From NCBI RefSeq assembly GCF_030936135.1, contig NC_082597.1, positions 72,522,495 to 72,586,494 of the forward strand: a DNA stretch of 64,000 bases, read 5' to 3'. A program made the position numbers and the translations under genes. This DNA is from Gavia stellata (Eukaryota; Chordata; Aves; Gaviiformes; Gaviidae). Positions 13,101-28,282 of this stretch are shown here, in pieces (position 1 is the first letter of the stretch; each line of letters starts with the position of its first letter). The notes beneath the pieces are model-generated. The model did not search any database. It was not told the origin of the DNA and worked only from the letters and a program-made list of their open reading frames with translations.

Positions 13101-16100
13101 TTTTTGTTTGAAAAATGTTCTTTCCACTTGAATAGGTCAGCTGATAGTTAAGATGTAAAAACATAATGGCAAACAGATTTTAAATTGCTACACATCTCTG
13201 GAGAATGTAGCTTTAAACTATGCAGAAAAGGAAGACATTTTAGATATCTGTGATGTAGTATTTGAGAGAGGCATTTTGAGGTATTACTTACAGTAGACCA
13301 AATCCAGGAAAGCTGTTTCTGTGATCATACTAAAGCCAAGAAGAGAGCTGAAAGAGCTTGTGTATAAGAGACATGATTGTGGAATTCTTTTTAGGATGCC
13401 AGAAAGTCTTGTGAAACTCAGCTGTATAGAATTTACTGAAGAATTTACTGAAGAATTCATCACGTTTAGTTAAAAACATCAGTTGCATAAGTCAAAGCTT
13501 TTAATAAAATCCATATAAAGCCTAGTTATAACCTTAAAAGTGGATCATACTTCACTCTGAAATAGTGGTGAGTTTGATACTGAGACTTAATTTTAACCTA
13601 AGCATAATGCAAAACATCAGTCTCATTAAAATGAGCTGCTTTGCTGTCAGAACAGGTGATCAAGGGTGTTTGTGTGTGAACTGTTGCTAAGAAGCTGTTA
13701 GAAAGGAGCAAAGATGTCTTTAAGTATTCACCACCTGATTTCTTGATAAATATATTAAAAGAAAAAAAAAACCACCACCACCTCAGTCGTTAAACGTTTT
13801 CTATTGTGTCTTCTAACTGTGTGCTGGGTTTACTGAAATGAATCTTATTCCTGTAATACTCTCCTAGGGCTCATTGAACTCAGTCTTTATAGCAACACAC
13901 AGTAGTCTGGCATAGTTTTAGTGTGCTGTGTGTTAACAAGGCTTTGGTTTGGATATCAATGCAGAAACTTTAGAAAAATGTTTCACCTTCCAGGTCTGAA
14001 GTTTGATTTTAATCTAATACCAGCTTTGTCAGCTTCAGAAGAATAATTATTTTCTGGAAGTCCTATGTACAGGGTATATTTTCCTACTTGTGTATTAATT
14101 TCATTTTTTTTCTTTCAAGAGATGTTTATTATATTGCGAATTGGCAAATCTAAACTCACTTACTATAAAACTTTCTCATCAAATGTACAGATATTGAAAC
14201 TCAAATTTGTGTCATTTGTCAAGGAGCCCTTTCAAGTTCAGTGAGAGACTTCTTTGCATTAGTTGTGGTATCAAAGTATTTTGGTTTTATGTGCTATTCA
14301 TAGCCCTTTCACATTTCATTATTGTAGCTACAATTTGTAGGTCATTAAGAGAATAAAATACAGTTTCATCAAAAAAAGGAACAAAAACTGTCCTGAAACT
14401 TCCTTAAGGTCCTCTGAGAAGTTGGGCAGATGTCCAAGAAATGGAGAGGGTTTTTTCCATGAAAATTTGTCTTTTGGGGGAGAATATACCCACAAATATT
14501 TAACTTCAGAGCAGACCTTTTGAACTTGTAAATTGCTGTCTAGCTCAAAGAAAATTCCTATGATTTGTGCTCCGCCTGATGGGATTTTGCAAAGCAAAGG
14601 CGAATAAACCTGAAACAAGAGAACAGTGTTTACTTCAATTTTAAAGGATTTTATTAGCGACTTCTTTCTTCCCTTCATCTTCTGTATGTGGAAACTACAT
14701 ACTGATTAAGTAGATACAGATTTGTACAATTAATCTTTCTTCAATGGCTTTTTTTTTTTTTTAGAATGAAGCTAGATCAAACCTGCCTAGATGAAAATAT
14801 TTCTTACTCAGGAGGCAACTCTTATGTTAACGACATCTTGCATTTTAAAAATATGTTGTATTTCACCAGGCTGAATCTCTGCGGAAGTTCAGAGAGCAGT
14901 AACAGAGCAAATGATGAAAAGTTAGGTGATGAGAGAAGATAGACTTAGATAAAAATGTGAAGCATGATTTAATACTCATTTCCTTTTTCTTTAAAGAGTT
15001 TGTTATCTGGCAAGGAAATACTGAAATTCTTATCAAGAAGCAGACTCTTTATTGCCTAATGGTAGATTGTAGAATTCATTTGAATTTTGCACCCTGGACA
15101 GATCTTGTAGCAAGGGTTGTTTTTTGTATGTATTAGTGTAAGGAAACTAACTGCCAAGGTATTATATGATTACAAATCAAATGAATGCAGTCAGTGTTAC
15201 GTGATTATAAACAAACTTCTTTTTATAGTGATACAGTATTATCTCTAGAATATGAAATGGGATGTTTCAGTTTGTTCATGCAAATCAGGTTTAACTGTGC
15301 CATAGCTCTATTATGCATCTTGACTTCTGGGTTTATGCCTGGAAGGAATTTCTGAAGTAAAAGTGCTTCCTATCATTTGCCTTCAAAGGCAGAGAGCAAG
15401 GATGAATGTTAAAATAATCACCTTAGTAAGTATCTTTCTTTTTCATGCCAAGAGGATTTTCAAAGCATAGGAGTGCAGTGTGTGAGTCTTAGATTTCAGA
15501 TCACTATGACTGAAGCTGCAGGTTCTCATACTAAATAACAAGCATTTTTGTGTAGAGACAAAAACCTCATTTTTAAGTTAGTTGCAGGCATTAGTGAAGC
15601 TTAAGAATAATGTCTTGCTTCTCTACTGGACACTGTATTAACCTTTATCCACCGTACTAGAAGTACAGGATTTGATATGTGCCTTCCAAGTAGTAGAGTT
15701 TATTCCAAATTCAGTTAAGTATTTCTATGCCCAGCTGTGATAGAGACCAGGAGGTGGGCTGTGTTGGTTTTTATATAGCATCTTTTAAAGTAGAGCATTT
15801 ATTAAGTAGCCTGCCTGGTTTTGCTTTCAGCTTGAATGATAAGCAGGAAAGCATTTTAGAAAAAACCAACAGTGCCTGGGGCATAGCTTTTGTCTTCCCA
15901 CAAGAGGGGAAAGTCGCAGTGTATTCATTTGAAAAAATGAATATATAATAAATATGGAAAGAGGCCTGTGAGACAGAGAAAACCAAAACCTAGAAGACTT
16001 CTATACTACTTGTGTCTGTCTGTGGGTGAATTAAAAGATGTTAATCTCTAAAGGGAAAGGGTTTGAATATCTGTTTTCTTTGACATAGGATTTTTGCATG

Positions 16101-19100
16101 TGAATAACCTGGCTTTTGATATCAAAATATATTGTTTCATTAAGTAGCTAAATGGTTTCTTTATGTATAAAGAGATTTTAAGTGGAGGTAAACTGCTTTG
16201 GAACATAAATCGCTTGTTAGACAGTTCTCTAGCCTTCCTTCTTGCCTTCCCCACAGTAAAAAGAAAAAAAAAAGCTGCCTAGAAAGAACCAGGTAGGACA
16301 ATTCTTAAATTGATTTGGAGAATATTTAACAGATTAGTTGTCTTTGATTTATGAATTGTGCTGCTTAGTGTTCAAATCATATGCTATCCTGAAAAGGTTT
16401 TCAGTCTATTACAGTGGCATCATGTAATTACATTGAAGCACATGATAGTGTTTAAGCCTTGGGATGCCTTGCAGGGAAGTAGTGCAAATAATTATCTGTG
16501 CATCAGTGCAGAGTTACAAAAAAAAAAAAAAAGAAATCAGTACTGCTTGGTGGCTGAGTTTTGCATATTCCAGTTAATGATTTTAGATTTGACTTAAAGT
16601 TCTAAAATTGTTTGGAAGTAGGCCATCTCATGCTGAGATGAAGCATCAGGCCATTTTAAATTAGATGCCGAGCATGCTCGTATCAAGTGCCCACTCTTTT
16701 AGATTTTTGCAGTGTGTGTCTCGGTTGCCTGTTAGTAGAGCTGTCATTCAACTGAAGTAGAGGAGAGCACAGCATGCCCTTTTGTCATCTTTCTATCAGT
16801 GCACATATGATTTCTCTTGGAACTGGAAACTTGAGATGTGAGGCAAACCTTGCTGTTAGATCGCCAGTGTTTTTGGTGAGCTGATATTCATCTCTTTCCT
16901 TTCTAATGCCTTTAGATATCTCAGATAAAACTCAGCTTCATACTTGTCTCTATTCTCTAATAATGGTATCTATTTGAAATATCTCTGTCATAGCTCACTT
17001 CAGTAAAATAATTCTGGTACTTATGTATTAATTTCTTTACTGGAGAAGAATTGCTTTTTTAACAGGAATGCTAGGCTGTTTTACTCAGAAGTCAAAAAAA
17101 TGGGCTTATATCTTTTTTTCTTCTGACTTCAAATTAGCTAAATATTCTAAATATAGCAACAGTTCTTCAACCGTCACTTCTCAGTCATTTTCCATTTTCT
17201 TTGTGTTCTTAGTAAATTGGTTTAAAACCTAGATTGTTTTGTGTCTTTTATTTTAGAGGGAGTTTGAGTAGTCTTGCAAAAGAGAATTTTATTTAAGACA
17301 ATGCTGAAGGATATTTACAGTACTTGGTTTCAACACAAATTGCTAAACAGGGTAAGTTAATTGTTATAATCTGTTAGTTCTGCTGATAGATATGCATCTA
17401 TTTCCTTCTTTAACCAGCAAGAAACAGAAAAAGATGCATCTCCTAGTTCTTTGTTATGACTGAGATTTTGCACTTTGGTAGGATATAATAGGAATTTCTA
17501 AAGAAATTTAGTCTTTGTAGTAGCTAAAGTGATTGTTTGATACAGCTTAACATTTAATTAACTTTTAATTAACTGTGGGAAGCAGGATTTATGATTCAAA
17601 GTATTATCAAAACTTAGTTCTTGCCTTGATTTAAAATCTTATTTTCCTCCAAGAGCATCTGCAAAATATGACTAAGCAGTGAGTGAAATGATAAACTGAC
17701 ACCACCACCCCCCGAAAAATAAAGTTGGTTCCTAATTGCACTTACCTCCCAGTGAATAAAGATGATTTAATATAATGATTGAACTACATTTGTGTGTTAA
17801 GGTTTCAGTTGTGACATACTAGAGTTACTTCCTAAAATACAGTTCGTCACTGGATTGAGATTGGAGGTCTTAATTATAATACATTCACATATATTTTTGG
17901 GTTGTGAGGGTTGTTTGTTCTTACAAGCAGATACTCTTTATCCTGTTGTGATTGTGCATATATACTTTAAATAGTCTTCTGGATAAAAGATTTGAATTAC
18001 AGTGGGAAAAACTGCTTGTCAGTGAATTCACTGAGCCTGACAAAAGAGATTTTTGCTAAACATAACCCTTGTTATGATTCTGATTGACCTGATGCATAGG
18101 AGTAAAATCAATAAACCCGGAAGCTTCATCATTGCCTTGACAGTCCTAGTTGGAAGGGAGACAGGATGGAGAGTGGTGTGTGTGAATCTTGAGTGCTTGA
18201 ACGTTAGTTTGCTTGACCCCCTGATACAGGGTTCTCAGGGGAAATGATCTAAATGGGTGTAATACTGAAGATTTTTGTTAAAGCCTGAGGGTAATGCGTT
18301 TAATTGAGGCCTTGCTGTGGCAAAGGGCTGTCATAACCCGTCAGAAAACCTGCACTTTGGCTGCCAAAACAGGATTCTAGTGTGTGGTTCTGACAAATGA
18401 TGAAAGAGAGACAGCAAGGGGTAACTGCAAACGTGTGTTGTGTAAAATATATTACTATACTGACTTGTTATCTTCAAAGCACGTTATTTCTAATACTCTT
18501 ATAACTACAATATGTCATTTCATAATGGTGTTGCATTCAGGTGCCATGAGCTGTGTGTCTCAGAGATCTGGAAAATGCTATGAAGCTGTACAGATTTGCC
18601 ATAGGACAGTTTCTGGATGAACAGCAAACCAAGAAAACTTAAGACCTTTTAGGAAGGGAACAAAGAGATGAGAAAGGTAAAGACTTGCATTAATGGCTGC
18701 AGAGCAGGCAATGGAAATGGCAATATAAGAGGAACAGAGTTATAGAAGGTAAAGATGTGCAAAAAAGGTAGCATTTAGCTGTTTTGGCAGTGTTCCTTTA
18801 TCACTGTGAGCATGCAAAAATGTGAAATTTCTGATTTGGATAGCTGAAAAAGTTTGAACTTATTATGATTCTACTGAGACATCCCTTTGAAATAACTAAG
18901 ATTAAAAGTGTAAAAAGTTTTATTTTACAGGTTTTGTAAGAGAACAATTGTGAGTCTCAAGGAAAGCAGAAATTTGCAAGTGTTAAACATCTCAAGTTAA
19001 GTTATTTTTATAACCTTGATCTTGTCTATTTTACTTTTCAGAGTAATGTTTATCCTTTCCTTTGAAGTAAGTGCTGACTCTGGTTAGTTTTCCTAAAAGA

Positions 19101-22100
19101 GGAATTCTTATATTATAGTTATAAAGGTTAACTGAACTTTTACAGGCAAGATACTGTCTACTCTGCAGTGCTATTCTTGTCTACACCCATTTTATTTAGC
19201 ATGTAAGTCCACTTTTGGTCATGGGTAGCATACAGAAAAATTTGCCTTGTGTTCATGATCTTAACAGTGATTGTGCATTAATAATAGGTGAATTTGAGAT
19301 CTCGGAGAACCTGACACTGATGTATTACCTTTTGTTTTGCTGTAATTTTATTCTGTGTTAGTTTTGTTAATTTCTTTGTATATCTCTGTGTGTGTGTATA
19401 TATGCACACACAGAATATGCAGAGAGGGAGGGTGAATGTGTCTAAGGGCTGCTGGTTGTACAAGCTTATTCAGAATGCACTTAAATTGCACTGAATTGAG
19501 AACTAAAATGAAAAAAGATAGTTTTAGTCAATTTCAAAGAATGTTATGATTCAGTCATTTTACACATGCCAGTCATCAGTAGGGTTTTATTTTATTATGG
19601 ATCAATATACTGTAACTTGCAATAAAATACCAGAGTGCAAGGTTTAAGTTTTTATGACTCTGCTATGTAGACTTGCCTTTCAGATTTTCAGAAACTGTAG
19701 GTCTCTGGAAGGATCTTTGAGGTGCCCATTGATGTGACTGTTAAGACATGTAATTCACCTTGTTCAGTTATTTTTTGAAGAGGATGAAAAAATTTATTCT
19801 GTTTTCCATATGAATAAAAAGTTACTGACTTGTGTGGGGCTTTTTCACTAGGAGAGCAGTATATGCATAAGGATGTGGTAGTGGCTTCAGTCATTTTGAG
19901 GAAGCACCGCTGCTGAAATAATATTTAAATAAACTTTGTGTTGCTTGAATTTTTTAAATATAAATGTTTGTACACAACTAAGGAAAAAAAAATCAGAAAA
20001 GGATGTAGAAGTTAGGGATGTGGGGTGAAGGAGAACCTCTTGTGTTTATATATATCATTTAAGCTGCCTGCCAACTATTTTTTGAATTATTAAAATCTCT
20101 TGGACAGTGAAGGCTCAGTCTTCTTCCATTCACGTTGTCTTCTAAATGAAAGATTTTACTACTGCTGACAATTGCACATACTCAGTTCATGTGCCAGATG
20201 GAGAGCCTGTGACAGTTTTAGACTGAAGGTTGTGTCTAAAAACCTTGTCAGCATTCTGCATCAAATCTTGACCCATTTTAGACAGTATCCTACAATCTGA
20301 TACTTTCAAGAGAATAATGCCATTTTTTAGTTTCTTTTTTATAGAGTGGAGGAAGGAGTGGAGCTGTGTTTCACAAGCATGATTTAAATGTGCTTTTCCA
20401 AATGAAAAAGAAACCTCACACCAGTAGTCATTTAAAATAATTGGCTGTGATGTCAGCATTAGGTCTGAGTTTTTATGGAAAAATAAAGAAGGCATTATTA
20501 GTTCTTTCTATATGTGTGTAGTACAAGTTGCGAAACGGGTTTATTAAAGTAAAAACCTAAAACGCTTTAAATTGTTTTATTAAAAAAAAAACTTCAGCTT
20601 GTTTGTACCAAGAGAGTGGAAATGGTAAGGAGTTGGCTAGGTCCTGGCTAAATGAGCTGAGAATTGTCTCTACTTTTTCAGTACATTGAGGTTTAAAATG
20701 GGTAGTAGATACAGTCCTGTGAATTTTGGCAGAATTTAGCCATGAATATACTAGACCATTGCAATTCAATAATTAATAGGTATTTAGTGGGAATGTCTAT
20801 CAATAAAAATTTAGAAAATTATTTTGTTTCAAGTGAGTGTTTCCTAAAAGATGACCAAGAATAAACATTCCCTTTTGTAGGTCAGAATTTCCAGCCCCTC
20901 CAAAAAGCACAGGGAAGAGAAAAGGGGAAAAACAGAAAGAAAAAAATGTACAGGAATGTTTCTCATGATAGTACGTAAGTTTTAAATTTTTTCCATGTGT
21001 TTTCAGCACAGTACAACATCATTTGCCTTACGTATACGCATCCATATTTTTTAAGAGAATTCTGGAATACTATTTTATGGTCCAGAGAACACCAACATTT
21101 GAAATATTTTTAGGCTATTCAGTCTTATTCACACTTCAGTACTGTGGTAGGGAGACAGTAGCTTAGTATTTAAACATCTCAGTGACTTTAAGAAAACTAG
21201 AATTGTATTGTGTGTTCTTAAAACTAATCTGAATGTAATGGAAGTGTGTGCCATACAGTCACTTACTTGTTTCTAAGCCAATCACAAATTTATGCTCTTC
21301 CAAAGCACGACCATTGAGAAAAAAGAATGAAAAGTTAATTTTCGTGTATTTCAGGCCATTTGAAGGGTCTTGTATGCAGTTCATATCTTGTGATACATTC
21401 TTGTCCAAAAACCTCAAACACCAGGTTTCCATGTTCTGTAGTTTCCCATTTATATAGAAATGATTAATTTAATCAGTATTTCAGTATTTAAAATTTATTT
21501 GCAAATCTGTCTGTATTTATATTGCAGATGCTCCCTTTGCATCTTTTGCATTTATATATAATAATGTGTGCAGGTTTTTTCCAGGGAATTACATAAGCAT
21601 CATAACATAACCATGTTGGTAGATAATCTGTCATTTACATGAAAATTAACATATGGGCAATTAAATAAAGACTTTTTAATCAGTGAAAACATGGTGTTTG
21701 GTGACAAAACTAAGTAACACCCTTAGTGGAATGACCTTCAGGGTTTTAATAGAACAATATTTGCTATGGAGTCTTTTTACAGAGGTCTCTCTTAGGCCAT
21801 ATTAAGTGTGACCCATGATTAACTTAAAACAAAAAAGTAAAAATGGCTGTATTGCACTATTTTAAATTGTGCCAATTCTTTCTGACAAGATATGTTCAGC
21901 ATATGATGGAGGTTTTTGAGGGAAGAATTTCCTGAGAATCAAGAAATGCAAAAAGGTTTTCAGAACTGTCATTAAAAAACAGTACAATTTTGAACAATTT
22001 CACTAAATAGAAATCTGTCTCGTATAAGACATTGTATCTTACCTGGGAAATGTAAAATAGACTTTTTCTTTGTTTTTCACTGTCCTGAGAAATAGTATGA

Positions 22101-25100
22101 AACTTTTTTTTTTTTTCCTCCTGGAGAGAATAGCCTGAGACATCAAGGTTGACATATCCTAGCAGAGGCATGACTTAAACAATGCCATTTTCTGTGATGC
22201 CATCTGTTTCATCCCACACTGCCCAGTACATTTGTCTTCTCTGTGAGCAAAGAAAAGACAGATATCTTTAGTAGCCCTCATGTTGAGGCTGTCAAAATAA
22301 GTACTTCAGTGCCATCTTTGCAAGTATCTCAAAGTACAGCGTGGTTCTAGCCATAATGTGTTTCCTGCAGAGGCAGCTTCAGTTACCTGTTTGGTAAAGT
22401 CTGGCTGCTGCTCAGTGGATCACAGCAATGCCAGTGGGAGGCAGGATTTGCACAGAGGATGAGGGAAAGAGGAGGTGGTGTGAATCAAAGAAAATAATTA
22501 CAAGAGTGATGGAATTTCACCAGATCCTTAAAATTATGTCCTAAAATACATCTTACGGAAACATCTGTAAGACGTAGCTGGTTACAGATGGGCGCTGATC
22601 AAGAGGAAAAGGAAAACCAGCTACCGAATGGCTTCACTGAGCCCTTTGGAGTATTCCTGACTCTAAGCAGTCGAGACCTTTCTTAACTGTTTTCTAGACC
22701 TAGTGAGTTTGATTTTTAAAACTGGTACTTGATAGGTTTAGGCTGAATTTATTTTCTAACTGCTTCAATGATCAGAATAGGTTGGGAACATTCCCCACAA
22801 CCTTCCATTACAGCATTAGTATCACGCAGTTTCAGTTGCATTTAGTTGCTTTAATGATGGGAAGTATTTTATATCATCACAGTACAAATTGGAAATGGAC
22901 CAAGGTCACATAGAAAGTCTAATGAAGCAGAAAGTGAAGCTAAAGGGCATATCCCTGATGCAATTAGCTTGATGTTGTGATCGCTGAATGACTGTCAGTG
23001 AAATACCTCAGATACTGAAATGCGTGTCAGTGCAAAGCTGCACCTAGTCCCATAGGAAGAAAAGCCAAATAGCCCCAGAGAAGCTCTTTGCTCGTGAGGC
23101 TGGACTGTCTTTGAGATTTTAGCTACCAGCTTTGTGTTATCCCATCTAGAAATTCCAGATCACTCACAGCCTGTTCTGGTATCTTAACGTGGCACTGCCT
23201 TTGTAACATGTTAAGTTTAAGGTCCTTCTTCATCAACTTGCGACCCTGAGCACTAAGGTATTCTTGTCCTCATTGTGTCCTATAATGATTCTCATTTGCA
23301 GGATATATTCAGATTTATAATTTGATCCTTTGGATGAATTTTTTTATTTCATTAACATGTCTGTTGAAATCAAGTAAGAACAGCTTAGATTTTCTTTAAA
23401 CAGAGATATTTAATATGTTAATCCATGTGGGACTTCAACAAAATTAGATTTATTTGATTTCTTCATTTTTTTTTTGTTATAGTGACACATCTATTAGAGC
23501 ATCAATGTGTCATTTTCTGACAACTGTGTTGAAGTGATGTTCAGAGATTCTGATTGCAGTCCCCTCCTCCATTTTTACATAAAAATTTCTGAAAACTTCT
23601 ACTGCACCTATATAAAGCTGGAACAAAGTCTGAGAACTATATGAAAGAGTAATAACACAGCAGTCAAGGGTATAGAAGCTAAGAAATGTCGGAATCACTG
23701 CAGTGTGAGTGCATGGAGTGTGTACGTATGTGTATGTATAAGTCTAGCCAGTACTTTACATTAACCACCACCACATTGTAGTTTCTCTAACACTTCTAGA
23801 CTTTCTGGTCCAGAAAGCACTTTAGCTTCCCAGACTGAAATTTTTTTTGTCTTGTTACCTCCATAGTTTTATATAAAAGATTAAATGAAAATGGTAGAGC
23901 CATTTCCTTGAAAGACATTAGAAGAAAAATGTTCTTCATAGTTTTAAAATGTTTCCAGCTGGTTCTCTTCAAAGCTCCGTTATTCCTATGGCATTGAGGA
24001 AAAGTTTACAATTTAGAAGATTGGACCCTTTTTCAGGGAAAAGCATTTCAGTCTGTCTGCAAATAGTGTACCCTTTTTCTTTTTTTAACTTGTGGGACCT
24101 CTTGCACACACCAATAGCATTCTCACTGCTAAAAATCTAGGCATTGTGACTGGTGATGGTCAATATGCTTCCAGTTCTCTACAGCTTTCTCATGCAGAAT
24201 GAACATAGAAGTTTAACTGAAGAATTACAGTAGCAAGTAATAATAGTAAGACCCTGCTGCTCTTGATCTAGAAAGTAAATTACTTGAAGACAGTAGATTC
24301 TGTAGTCAGCTGATTCTGTTGACATCGCAGTCCCTACTCTGGAGGCAGAAATTATAATTTACAGATGTTACGGTTTAAAGTTACTGACAAATAACTCTAG
24401 CATGTCATCTGTGTTCGAAACAGAACCCAAATACGTAGAATAAAGAAGCTTATAACTTTTAACTAGATGTTTTTTCAGAGTGTGCCAAATACTTTGACTC
24501 TGGAGATGGTTACCAGTAATTTTGTTTCTGTCAAAACATTAAATTCATGTTTTCTGACAGGCAGTATTCGCTTGTGTAGCCAATAGATGTGGATCATCAA
24601 AATTTATTCTGCAAAGAGCTGAACTGTTCGGAATGTGAATCTTCCTATAATTATTGGAAAAAGTGTGTCTTCTCAGTCTTGAGTACTGAATATTTGATAT
24701 CCCAATTATTTTTGAGATATCAAAATGTCTGACCTAACAGTATTTTGTTTGATGTACCTCAGTGGGGGACACTCATGGAGACTGTGCCAGTGAAGCTAAA
24801 CAGCAGCTGTGCACCGGGTATGAAAACTTTCAAAATCATTAAAAGAGAGTGGGGAAAAAAATTCTTAAAAAGCTACTTCTCGCAGCATCATCCTAATCCT
24901 CAAGGAAAGTCTGCAAAACGCGTTTGAAAGACAAGCATGGGAATGAAATTCAGAAATCTATTGGATCTTAAAATTCATTAACTCAGTGGTTTTATACCAC
25001 ATAATTTTCTTGTCCACTTCAGCTAATCCCACCATTCTAGCATCTTCCCCTTTAGGGGGAGAAAAAAAGAAATCATAATAAAAAAAAATTATTAGCAAAT

Positions 25101-26066
25101 CTCGCTCCCCTCTACTGGACTCTTAACTCCTTTTCTTCTCAGCTGGTCTGGTAAACATACCTAATTTCAACTCAGCATGGTGGTTTTCAGCTTTCCTGAA
25201 TCGGTGAGCACTGCTGCCTTTGTTTCAAGCTTGAACAATGGCTTTTGCTTTGTAAGCTTGTAACTAGTTTCCAGTGTTGTCAGTAGATGTAACAAAAGAT
25301 GCTGATCCTTGTGTAAACCTTGCCTTGCTGGCTTCAGTGCTGCTTGTAGTAATGCTAATATCAACATTTGACATGATTACTGCATGCGGACAGCATTCAT
25401 TTTACTGACAGAACATACTCTTTCTAGATGGGTTGGTCAGTTCATTGTTTTGTTCCTCAGAATAAATGAGGGACGTGAAGGCTGGCTAGAACCACTTTGT
25501 GACAGTCCAAGGGCTTTGACTTAACAGCACATAAGAACCTTGAAGTATGCAAAAATAGTGAAGCTTATTATTTCTCTGTATTAGAAGTAAAGGGGTGGTA
25601 CAGGAATCCTTGGAAACAAGAGGAAAAACTCCAACCTGGAAGTGCTTTAGATGCAGTTTAAATGATATTTCTTGTAATGTCCTTTGGGACTACTCTAACC
25701 TATTAGATAGCTTTGAGTTTGTGTAAACATTGTGCATTTAAGTATACTATATTTAAAAGAAGTGCAGCATATAGGTGTTTCTCAATACCTATGTTAGAGA
25801 ATTTTTGGATTTCTTAAAACCTCTGGTAAATTTAAAACTTAATTCTTACGTTAACTTTCTTAAGTTATACTTACCTGCAATGGGTTCAGTTTGGACCATA
25901 GAGATTTGATAATTGATTTTCTTAAATACAGTGTTTAAAGTCTTGTGTTAATATTTTGGACCTTCAAATGTGGGTTCAGTATCTGCCTTCATTCAGTGCA
26001 TGAAATAAAAAAGCACTGGGGTTCTTCCTTATCATTCCCTAAGGTTACTGAAGGTGGCTGGTAAGT
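10131..26066 (+). other. Intronic sequence without recognised features
   Basis: AT-rich intron. I see only short simple-sequence tracts (T-run 14750-14762, A-run 16518-16532), a 12-bp tandem duplication (13429-13457) and an alternating TG/CA stretch near 19385-19412. Open frames, including 116 codons antisense at 14328-14678 and 102 codons antisense at 20187-20495, match no family I know and lack splice or repeat context. Confidence 0.6.
13429..13457. repeat. Short tandem duplication of a 12-bp unit
   Basis: GAATTTACTGAA occurs twice in direct succession (13429-13440, 13441-13452), followed by a partial third GAATT. This is a typical slippage product in intron sequence. Confidence 0.9.
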
Positions 26067-26960
26067 AATCACAGGATTATTCAGTTTGAAAGTGACACAG
26101 GATGTCACTTGTCCAACCTCCTGCCCAAAGCAGGGTCAGCTCTGAGCTCAGATCAGGCTGCTGAGGGATTGTGTATGGTCCTGAGAGCCTCCAAGGACGG
26201 AGACTCCACAGCCTCTCTGAGCAACCTGTCCCACCACCTGACTGACCTGCACGAAGAAGTTTTTCCTCATGTCCGGTCTGAACCTCTCTGGTTTCCACTC
26301 ATGCCTGTTGTCTCTCAGCCTCTGGCCAGGCTCCACCGTGAAGAGCTTGGCTTCATTCTCCTTTTAACCCCCCTTGAAGGTAGAAGCAGGCTGCTGTTAG
26401 GACCCCCAAAGCCATCTTTTCCCCAGGCTGAACCAGCCCAGCTCCCTCAGTATCTTCTCACAGGGCAGGTGCTCCAGCCCCCGACCATCTCGGTGGCCCT
26501 CTGCTGAACTCGTGACAGTTTATCAATCTCTTTGTTCGATTGGGGGGCAACAACAGTGGGCACAGTCTTCCAGATATGGCCTAACAAGTGCTGAGCAGAG
26601 GGGATGACCCCTCTCTTCCCACGAGCTACTGGCCTGTCCCCATTAGTACGGCCCGGGAGGCCGCTGGCCGTCTCTGCTGTCTCTCTCTCGCTGCCCACCA
26701 GGCCCCTTCCGGCAGAGCTGCTCCCCAGGCAGGCCGGCCCCGGCCTGTGTGGCTGCCGGAGCTCATCTTCCCCGGGGCAGGGCTCTGCCTTCGGCCCTGC
26801 TGAATGTCACTGGGCTCCGGGTGGCCCCTTCCCTCGGCCTCTCTGGGTCCCTCCATATAGCAGCCCTGCCCTGCCCTGCGAATTGGTGTCATCTGCAAGC
26901 TTGGTCTAATCCACCGACTTTTCTCATTTTCTTGGAGACTCCTGTCCTCCTCGGTGTTGT
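26067..26960 (-). mobile_element. CR1 LINE, 5'-truncated, antisense to the gene
   Basis: A GC-rich island in AT-rich intron. The left edge (AATCACAGGATTATTCAG) is the reverse complement of a CR1 3' terminus. Minus-strand frames, broken by several stops and shifts, carry the C-terminal part of CR1 ORF2: a VQQRATEM block near 26490-26510, GLEHLPCEK with a following LRELGWFSL block, and an MRKNFF block near 26250-26270. Further 5' is the reverse-transcriptase active-site segment KLADDTN, whose two Asp codons lie at 26888-26893. So the family's FADD motif survives here as LADD. Sequence upstream of the active site fades out by about 26960. The element is non-functional because it is truncated and frame-broken. 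Confidence 0.88.
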
Positions 26961-28244
26961 GCATTTGAACTTCAACTTCTACCTATAGTGTACTTGAACC
27001 CACCTAGACTACTTGGCCATCTCTTAGTGTTAATCCAGCCAGATCATAGTCTCCAGTCAAATCTTTAGTCACCACATTGGACATGGGCTTCGATGTCATT
27101 CCGTGTGATTTATCTGGGTTTGTGCCATGTGCTTGCTTGCTGCCAGGCCTTCCCTGGAGTGTGTAGTTAGAACAATACTCTATTTTGACCAAAACAACAG
27201 TCCTTCCACGTTTTTGTTACTAAATTGAAAACAAGTTTGTCAAAGGGTTGCCACAGCAGAGTATCTACAGTGTTGCTTATTAACAACTGCTAACATGTAA
27301 GCATTTGCTTAGGTAGAAAATAGCATGTGACACTTTTCATCAAGCTTTTCAGTAATACATCAGTATCCCGGTCAGAAATTTCGAAATGTTACAATGTTAA
27401 TGTTAGTGGATACTGCTGTTGCATTCCTCTGTTACAAAATTGCTAAATTTTGTGGTTCTGTTAAACATTCTCTGCACACATCACACCACTTATGCTTTTC
27501 CATGGCTGTTGGCTTCCTGGTATTGAATTCAGATTTGTAAGACTCTTAAAGTCACTTTTCGTAAGTGTTTTACAAATTTTAATTAGAGGTCAGTTAGTTG
27601 TTAGACGAGGCTAAATTTAGTATTAGATGCTACTAATATAAGCCAAAAATATTGAAATAACATAATTTTGCAGTCAGTCTTTGAATATAGAAGGTTGCTA
27701 CTTGCATAAGTGTTTACTGTATCTATGGTATAGCCTCAAAGTTACTCTAAATGTCAGCATTTTTTTTAAATACTCATTTGGTTCACCTTTCAGAAAATAC
27801 TATTATTACTATGCTCACTTTTTTGAAAACTTTTTGAAGCTTATGAGAAGGGATACATCAGAATGCTGATAAGAGTGGGCACGTGATATCTATGCAGCAG
27901 CAGCTTTCTGTGAGTTTTTTTTTAAACAGAAAATTGCTACTAATATTGCTATCAAAACTATTTTTAGTTTTAAAGATGGCCTTTTTTCTTTATCATAACC
28001 TGAGAAAATGGCTGTAAACTTTAGGATTATACATCAATTTAAAATCTGGTTTCATTATCAACTACTTTACATCTATCAGATCCTAAAACTTTTTTTGCAT
28101 ACGTATGGGTTCAAGATGAATGTTGATTTAGAGTTTTTATTTTTTGTAGAACAAAAATCTCCTTTAAGTACTAGAAATTTTCAGTTTGAAGAACCTTCAA
28201 GAACAGTATTGTATGAGCAAGTGATGCTTCTTTAGTGGTCTCCT

Positions 28245-28282
<38 letters not shown>

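Noticed and set aside
14328..14678. 116-codon antisense open frame
   Set aside because: No resemblance to a known protein or LINE ORF; no repeat boundaries.
16624..16640. Small hairpin CATCTCA / TGAGATG with 3-base loop
   Set aside because: Seven-base arms are expected many times by chance in 64 kb.
26109..26909. Several overlapping open frames on both strands in a GC-rich island
   Set aside because: Explained by an antisense CR1 element; plus-strand frames are shadows of CR1 DNA.
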